In this document: positions 59,109 through 64,000 of the stretch, piece after piece
Numbering within the stretch: the stretch's first letter is position 1
How the letters are laid out: the number at the start of each line of letters is the position of its first letter
Assembly: GCA_943788835.1 (NCBI GenBank)
Contig: CALSRU010000008.1
Coordinates: 1-64,000, forward strand
Direction of reading: 5' to 3'
Origin: an uncultured Pseudomonadales bacterium
GTDB lineage: Bacteria; Pseudomonadota; Gammaproteobacteria; Pseudomonadales; UBA7434
Length of the DNA stretch: 64,000 nucleotides
Notes under the pieces: model-generated
Told to the model about the DNA's origin: nothing
Databases searched by the model: none
Seen by the model: only the letters and a program-made list of their open reading frames with translations
Made by a program: the position numbers and the translations under genes

Positions 59109-60690
59109 GTGCCGAAGCAATGGCTTGTTGCTTTTGAATATAGCCTAGCCCTAGGCCTAAAATAGCAAGCGCCCAAAGTGGGATGGGTATGTCGGTTTCC
59201 ATGATTACCGGCACATCCGTCGGTACTTCCGCCCATGCAAGGCTGTAGTCCCAGTCAAAATCGCTTTGCCCTGATGCTCGTGTTACGCGTAATTGATAGT
59301 GTGTGTTGGCTTGCAATGGGAACCAAATATTTTCAGTATTATTGATCGTGCTGGTGGAGTCTGCGATCACCTGATTGCCGTTAGTGACATCGATGAGTTC
59401 CAAGTCGAGGTTGTGAAGCACTGCGGATTCATCGAAAAAGAGCGATGAATTTGCAGTGCCAGTCACCGCTAAATTCCACACTAATGCCACGCCTAGTTCA
59501 CTTGGATGATCAATTAGGCCTAAATCATAAGTCGCTGTGATGTTAGAGCCGCCGCTGCCTCCAAATTGGTTGTCATGGTCAAAGCCGATATAGCCGCTAT
59601 TGACTGAGCCGCCATCTTCAATACTCGCCGCCTCGCCGGCGGCGAGAATTTGGTAGCTGCGGTGTATGTTGAGTTGGCCGGCACCATAACGCCAATCTAG
59701 GCCATTGTCGGTTTGGTTAGTGGGCAGCACGCGGTATTCGTCGATATCACCTTGCGTTGCTGAAGTGGTGTTCTCGGTGACTCGCGAGGCGCCTGCCATG
59801 AGCGCGGCTTTAATGGTTTCTGTACGCTCAGCATTTTGTATGAGGTTGTTGTTTCGATTGGTAGTTGATGCGTCCGACCATGACGGATTTTGTTGGGCGG
59901 CTTCAATTAATAGAGCGATGGCTGATGAGGTGATGCCAGCCGAGCTGCTAGTAGTAGTGATGGGTGTGACTACATGTATGCTCGGTCGCCCTGAAACATA
60001 AATGCTGTCTAGGGCGATAACACCATCGGCATGGGTTGCATCGGTTACACCCGAAACAATGCCGTTGAGCGCAGTGGCGAAAAATGGGTTGTCGGTAGCG
60101 TTGTTTTGGATGCCATAGATTTGAATAAGTTCGTCGATATCGGAAAGCCAGTCAGCTAAGCGCAGGAACGTTGATGTGCCAGTGGCTGAAAAATTTCCGC
60201 TACTATCATTGATGCCTCCGCCAACCCAGCTGTGGTTGGCGATACGTCGAGTCGTTTCCAAGGGTATGGCTCGGCGCTCACCAGGATTTTTTCCAGCGGG
60301 CACAAGTTGTTGGAATAGCCAAGTGGACGCGCTATGTACGCCAACATCTGTAATGCCGGGGCTGGTAGATGTGGTGTTGCCATAAAAATACCGGCCAACG
60401 CTTGTAGAGTGAGATGATGCTCCCACTGATGCAGGCAGCGCTAAATCTGCAATCGATTTGCCAATAAATTGGCTGTCGTTGGCATTGGGTGCCCAATTTC
60501 CCGAAGAATCTTGAGCTTCAACTTGAAAAACAGGCACGCCGCTGCCACTCGGCAGCGATGCGCCTAGCAGCGAGGATAAATCGGTAAAACCAATATCATC
60601 TTTCAGCGTTGCGTGAGTACTGGAATGCCACAGAGCGACCGTTCCCAGCAACACAAGCCAACGCAAGGTTAGAGCTGATTTACAATTCAT
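59095..60690 (-). CDS. Secreted, degenerate subtilase-like protein with C-terminal sorting-like tail
   Basis: This protein has about 531 residues. ATG 60690 gives a signal peptide (MNCKSALTLRWLVLLGTVAL then WHSSTHA before TLKDD); an upstream TTG at 60744 is unlikely. A Ser/Gly/Thr/Asn-rich extracellular region follows. Near residue 250 the TTTSSSAGITSSAIALLIEA stretch resembles the serine region of S8 subtilases, but I cannot find a proper Asp/His triad. A later part (FDHDNQFGGSGG to YQLRVTRASGQ) looks like a beta-sandwich accessory domain. It ends ETDIPIPLWALAILGLGLGY then IQKQQAIASAPKYR: a proline motif, a membrane helix and a polar tail, like exosortase-type sorting signals. Function unknown. 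Similar signals are sorted by exosortases such as the one at 2037. Confidence 0.6.
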   Translation of the reverse strand: MNCKSALTLRWLVLLGTVALWHSSTHATLKDDIGFTDLSSLLGASLPSGSGVPVFQVEAQDSSGNWAPNANDSQFIGKSIADLALPASVGASSHSTSVGRYFYGNTTSTSPGITDVGVHSASTWLFQQLVPAGKNPGERRAIPLETTRRIANHSWVGGGINDSSGNFSATGTSTFLRLADWLSDIDELIQIYGIQNNATDNPFFATALNGIVSGVTDATHADGVIALDSIYVSGRPSIHVVTPITTTSSSAGITSSAIALLIEAAQQNPSWSDASTTNRNNNLIQNAERTETIKAALMAGASRVTENTTSATQGDIDEYRVLPTNQTDNGLDWRYGAGQLNIHRSYQILAAGEAASIEDGGSVNSGYIGFDHDNQFGGSGGSNITATYDLGLIDHPSELGVALVWNLAVTGTANSSLFFDESAVLHNLDLELIDVTNGNQVIADSTSTINNTENIWFPLQANTHYQLRVTRASGQSDFDWDYSLAWAEVPTDVPVIMETDIPIPLWALAILGLGLGYIQKQQAIASAPKYR

Positions 60691-60952
60691 TGCGAAGATT
60701 ACTATTATTGAAAAGTACTTTTTATTGAAGTTGACGCACTGCAAGGCTGTGCTTAACCTGGCATTCTTCGTTCAACTTTTGTCTTATTCACTCCAACAAT
60801 GATACATCAATTGAGTGATTCTGGGTGAGCAATTACGTTATTGGGTGGCGGGCCGCGAGGATTGAAAGGATCGTTCGTTCACCTGCGGCCTCGGCGGTTT
60901 AGTTCGGTATTGTGATTGAGAAAATTCAATAAGCTATTGAAAAATATTATTT

Positions 60953-61147
60953 TTATTGATCTTCGAATGACTCGCTAAAGATATCGTCGTAGTCGCCGGT
61001 CCCAGCTATTCGTTTCTCTTCATTGGCCCAGTCGATAAAGTCGGCGTCTTGGCAGCGCTTTGAGCAGAAGGGGCGATAAATGCTAGTAGGCTCCCAGGGC
61101 ACTATTTCGGCGCAAGTTGGGCAGTTGACTTCAATATCCTTTGGCAT
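60953..61147 (-). CDS. yacG: DNA gyrase inhibitor YacG (zinc protein)
   Basis: YacG is a small zinc protein that binds GyrB and inhibits gyrase. This 64-residue product has the four cysteines of the family, NCPTCAEIV and [18 protein letters not shown], and ends in an acidic tail ([12 protein letters not shown]). ATG 61147 is preferred; TTG 61159, four codons upstream, is embedded in the heptamer repeat. It lies downstream of coaE on the minus strand, with that repeat filling the spacer. Confidence 0.93.
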   Translation of the reverse strand: MPKDIEVNCPTCAEIVPWEPTSIYRPFCSKRCQDADFIDWANEEKRIAGTGDYDDIFSESFEDQ

Positions 61148-61154
61148 GCTCGTC

Positions 61155-61211
61155 TTCAAGGTTCAAGGTTCAAGGTTCAAGGTTCACAGGTTCAGGGTTC
61201 AGGGTTCAGGG
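61155..61211. repeat. Telomere-like heptamer tandem repeat, eight units
   Basis: Four TTCAAGG copies (61155-61182), one 8-base TTCACAGG (61183-61190) and three TTCAGGG copies (61191-61211) fill the coaE-yacG spacer exactly, ending at the coaE stop codon. The unit changes once, from AAGG to AGGG, suggesting expansion from two founders. The ribosome site of yacG, if any, must lie in or next to it. Confidence 0.9.
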
Positions 61212-61856
61212 TTAATTTGAGTGCACATCTGCCATTTCGCAATAGGTTGTATGCAGATTGTCCACTGCTGCAAATAGCGATTCTAAAGAGCCACTATTAT
61301 CGACGATGTCATCGGCTTGCGCTAATTTTTCATCCCGATGCATTTGGCTTTCAATGATTTTGTTTATTTGCACTGAGCTATTAGCATCGCGCGTGATGAC
61401 TCGCTCAATTTGTAGCGGTTTTGGTACGTCAATCAGTAAAATGCGGTCTACTCGCTCATGCTGACCTGACTCGAGAAGTAGTGGCGATTCGAGAATCCTG
61501 TAAGGCGGGTCCTGTTCATGTTGCGGTGCATGGAGGCGTTGATGGATGATTTCGCCAACCAGCGGGTGGGTCAGGTGCTCAAGCCAGCGACGATCTGCTT
61601 CGTTGCTAAAGACAATGGTGCGTAACTTCGCTCGGTTGAGGCTTCCATCTTCTTGCAAGACCGCAAGGCCGAAGCGTTCGGCAATGGCCTCAAGGGCTGG
61701 GCTTCCGGGTGCGACGACTTCTCGAGCCACGCTGTCGGCGTTAATCACGGTTACGCCATGCTCTATAAAGCGTTCAGCTGCAGCGGACTTTCCGCTGCCA
61801 ATGCCACCCGTCAAGCCAATGATAAGGGTTGGTGCGGCATGCTCTGCTTCTTTCAT
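61212..61856 (-). CDS. coaE: Dephospho-CoA kinase CoaE
   Basis: CoaE phosphorylates dephospho-CoA in the last step of coenzyme A synthesis. The 214-residue protein has the P-loop IIGLTGGIGSGKSAAAERF, VINADSVAREVVAPGSPA and a second region ILESPLLLESGQHERVDRIL with the conserved metal/substrate residues. The start at 61856 gives a short extension before the P-loop. In many relatives the pilD prepilin peptidase gene lies next to coaE; here only yacG is adjacent. Confidence 0.95.
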   Translation of the reverse strand: MKEAEHAAPTLIIGLTGGIGSGKSAAAERFIEHGVTVINADSVAREVVAPGSPALEAIAERFGLAVLQEDGSLNRAKLRTIVFSNEADRRWLEHLTHPLVGEIIHQRLHAPQHEQDPPYRILESPLLLESGQHERVDRILLIDVPKPLQIERVITRDANSSVQINKIIESQMHRDEKLAQADDIVDNSGSLESLFAAVDNLHTTYCEMADVHSN

Positions 61857-62091
61857 CTACTGATGCCCCGCGGCTAAATTATGTGTAAGAGCGAATCGTC
61901 GGTTGCTAGGATGGGTGGCATCGACCAGCATGTGAGTAATTCTGCCATCCCCACTACATTATACGGTGATCAGCACAATATCGGCTGCGAAGTAAATAAT
62001 GACAGTGCCGTAGGTGTTTAGGCTATTGGCCTTGAGCAGGTGGCAGTTTAGACTCTGTACTCCCTAGCTTGTTTATTGCGTCGAGGCTTGT

Positions 62092-63108
62092 ATGGATTTT
62101 GTTGGCAGTCACATTCTGTCTATCGATCAGTTTGAACGTCCTGATATTGATCGTATATTTGCAGTGGCGGTTTTGATGGAGCCCTTTGCGCAGCGCAAAC
62201 GCGTAACCAAAGTGCTAGATGGCGCCATATTAGGCAATATGTTTTTTGAGGCTAGTACGCGCACGCGCATTAGCTTTGGCTGCGCTTTCAATTTGTTAGG
62301 CGGCGAAGTTCGTGAAACCACTGGTATTGAAAACAGTGCCTTGGCTAAAGGCGAGTCGCTATATGATACCGCTCGAGTACTGAGTGGCTACAGTGATGTG
62401 ATTGTTATGCGCCATCCCGAAGCCGGCTCGGTGGCCGAGTTTGCTTCGGCTAGTCGAGTGCCGGTATTAAATGGTGGTGATGGCGCTAATGAGCACCCGA
62501 CTCAAGCGTTGCTCGATTTATATACCATTCAAAAAGAAATGCTCGCTAAGCAGCGTCAGCTTGATGGTTTGCGTATTGCAATGATCGGCGATCTTAAATA
62601 TGGCCGAACGGTTCATTCGCTGGTGAAGTTGTTGTGTCGTTATAACAATATCCATTTGCATTTGATTGCGCCGGCAGCCTTGCAGATGCCTGAGCATCTA
62701 GTCGATATGGCTCGCGCTAATGGTCATACTGTGTACATTTCTGAGCAGCTTGAGGGCAGTATCGCGCATGTTGATATTGCTTACTCAACACGCATTCAAG
62801 AGGAGCGATTTGGCTCGCGAGCCGAAGCCGATCTTTACCGAGGTAAGTTCAGACTTAATCAGAGCGTCTATACCCAGCATTGCGAGCCTAATACGGTCAT
62901 TATGCATCCGCTGCCGCGTGATTCCCGTGCTGAGGCGAACGAGTTGGATACCGACCTCAATGAGAATCCAAATTTGGCCATTTTCCGTCAAGCCGATAAT
63001 GGCATTGTTATTCGTATGGCGCTGTTTGCGCTCACTCTCGATATTGTGGATGCCATTGATGACTGTTCGCAATCCGTAGGTTGGTATACAGGTAGCCGCT
63101 TCCAGTAA
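62092..63108 (+). CDS. pyrB: Aspartate carbamoyltransferase catalytic subunit
   Basis: PyrB joins carbamoyl phosphate and aspartate in pyrimidine synthesis. It has the carbamoyl-phosphate-binding FEASTRTRISFGCAFNLLGG, LAKGESLYDTARVLSGYSDV, NGGDGANEHPTQALLDLYTI, the IGDLKYGRTVHSLVKLL segment and the VIMHPLPRDSRAEANELD end motif. At 338 residues it is longer than the E. coli subunit. No pyrI or dihydroorotase-like pyrC' follows, so it may act without those partners. The start is ATG 62092. murJ begins 72 bases downstream. Confidence 0.95.
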   Translation: MDFVGSHILSIDQFERPDIDRIFAVAVLMEPFAQRKRVTKVLDGAILGNMFFEASTRTRISFGCAFNLLGGEVRETTGIENSALAKGESLYDTARVLSGYSDVIVMRHPEAGSVAEFASASRVPVLNGGDGANEHPTQALLDLYTIQKEMLAKQRQLDGLRIAMIGDLKYGRTVHSLVKLLCRYNNIHLHLIAPAALQMPEHLVDMARANGHTVYISEQLEGSIAHVDIAYSTRIQEERFGSRAEADLYRGKFRLNQSVYTQHCEPNTVIMHPLPRDSRAEANELDTDLNENPNLAIFRQADNGIVIRMALFALTLDIVDAIDDCSQSVGWYTGSRFQ

Positions 63109-63180
63109 TGCACAAAAATCTTAGCTGCGCGGCAGTAGATCAACAGTTAGCTTGTGCTAACGGCGAGGTATAGACTACCT

Positions 63181-64000
63181 ATGACCGCGCCAGCTTCATC
63201 ACCTCAGTCAGCTCGCCCCTCGAACGGTTTGTTAGGTTCAAGCCTGGTTGTTGGGTCCATGACCATGCTCTCGCGGGTGATGGGACTTTTGCGTGATGTT
63301 GTGATCGCTCGATTTTTTGGAGCGGGTGAGAATGCCGATGCTTTTTTTGTAGCCTTCCGAATCCCACAGTTTTTACGTAGATTGTTCGCTGAAGGCGCTT
63401 TCGCGCAGGCCTTTATCCCTGTGTTAGCTGAATATCGTAATGCTCGCGAACAATCGGGTGACTTGGCAGCACTGCGTTTGTTAGTGAATGCTGTGTGTGG
63501 TGTATTAGGTGGGACGTTAGTGTTAATTACCAGTGTGGTGGTGATGTCTGCGCCCTTGGTTACGATGGTTTTCGCACCAGGCTTTATCAATCAGCCTGAA
63601 AAGTTTGAGTTAACCGTGGCCTTGTTGCGTATTACGTTTCCTTATTTATTGTTGATATCACTTACTGGTTTTGCAGGGGCTATTCTCAACAGCTACGATC
63701 GGTTTGTGGTGCCGGCATTCACGCCGGTTTTGTTGAATGCGTCACTTATAGCAAGCGCCTTGTGGTTGTCTCCGCATTTGGCTGAGCCAGTCTTTGCGTT
63801 GGCTTGGGGTGTGGTACTGGCAGGTTTTGCACAGCTAATGTTTCAGCTCCCATTTTTAGCCAAATTACATTTGTTGCCGCGACCTACATGGGACCCGAGT
63901 CACCCTGGTGTGCGTAAAATCATGCAGTTAATGCTGCCCGCTATCTTTGGTGTGTCGGTCAGTCAAATCAATTTATTGCTTGATACAGTCCTCGCCTCGT
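63181..64000 (+). CDS. murJ: Lipid II flippase MurJ, N-terminal part (3' truncated by window)
   Basis: MurJ flips lipid II across the inner membrane for wall synthesis. The frame begins at ATG 63181 and is open to the window end, giving 273 residues of the usual ~510. It has SSLVVGSMTMLSRVMGLLRD, DVVIARFFGAGENADAFFVA and LFAEGAFAQAFIPVLAEYRN, the diagnostic early helices, and AGAILNSYDRFVVPAFTPVL. A polar N-terminal tail (SPQSARPSNG) precedes helix 1. In relatives ribF follows murJ; that is outside the window. Confidence 0.94.
   Translation, partial: MTAPASSPQSARPSNGLLGSSLVVGSMTMLSRVMGLLRDVVIARFFGAGENADAFFVAFRIPQFLRRLFAEGAFAQAFIPVLAEYRNAREQSGDLAALRLLVNAVCGVLGGTLVLITSVVVMSAPLVTMVFAPGFINQPEKFELTVALLRITFPYLLLISLTGFAGAILNSYDRFVVPAFTPVLLNASLIASALWLSPHLAEPVFALAWGVVLAGFAQLMFQLPFLAKLHLLPRPTWDPSHPGVRKIMQLMLPAIFGVSVSQINLLLDTVLAS

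Noticed and set aside
1..64000. Mobile elements, CRISPR arrays, tRNA or rRNA genes
   Set aside because: No transposase, integrase, spaced direct repeats or tRNA-like T-loop/acceptor pairs were recognised on reading; a dedicated search could not be run.

Overview
The window comes from a gammaproteobacterium. Gene order (proA-nadD-rsfS-rlmH-mrdA-rodA-mltB-rlpA-dacA-ybeD-lipB; mraZ to ftsZ then lpxC, an M23 peptidase and secA; argJ-mutT; yacG/coaE) resembles the Pseudomonadales/Cellvibrionales lineage, and base composition is moderate. An exosortase and exopolysaccharide locus suggests an aquatic, probably marine, organism. The genus cannot be fixed from this sequence alone. Both ends are cut inside genes: a heparinase-like gene on the left and murJ on the right.

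Region 1 (1-8948, + strand) is the end of an exosortase-associated exopolysaccharide locus. It holds a heparinase II/III-like protein, a family 4 glycosyltransferase, an exosortase fused to an EpsI domain (broken by two apparent +1 frameshifts), a WecA/MraY-type sugar-phosphate transferase, a large TPR lipoprotein of PrsT type and UDP-GlcNAc 2-epimerase. Together they fit initiation and building of an extracellular polysaccharide coupled to protein sorting.

Region 2 (9084-21303, + strand) carries proA and nadD (each with an apparent +1 frameshift), rsfS, rlmH, the elongasome genes mrdA and rodA, the wall enzymes mltB, rlpA and dacA, then a ybeD-like gene, lipB and an AEC-family transporter.

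Region 3 (21389-33503, mostly - strand) holds lnt, corC/ybeX, ybeY, ybeZ and a DUF1820 gene. miaB is divergent on the + strand. An aminotransferase, a PilZ protein, a large DUF1631-like protein and two poorly known genes follow.

Region 4 (33700-57381, + strand) is a nearly complete division and cell wall cluster: mraZ-rsmH-ftsL-ftsI-murE-murF-mraY-murD-ftsW-murG-murC-ddl-ftsQ-ftsA-ftsZ, then lpxC, an M23 peptidase and secA. Most genes overlap by 4-11 bases. murB is absent. A well-formed sigma70-like promoter with four GTG-core boxes at 10-base period lies before mraZ and looks like an MraZ operator.

Region 5 (57413-64000) has argJ and mutT (+). On the - strand are a secreted, degenerate subtilase-like protein with a C-terminal sorting-like tail, yacG and coaE. 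pyrB and the start of murJ close the window (+). A telomere-like heptamer tandem repeat fills the coaE-yacG spacer.

No insertion sequence, prophage, CRISPR array, rRNA or tRNA was recognised. The most notable signals are the cluster of four apparent +1 insertions confined to 3.1-11.1 kb, the putative exosortase/substrate pair, the MraZ operator, the heptamer repeat and a perfect 16-bp hairpin at 25.7 kb.
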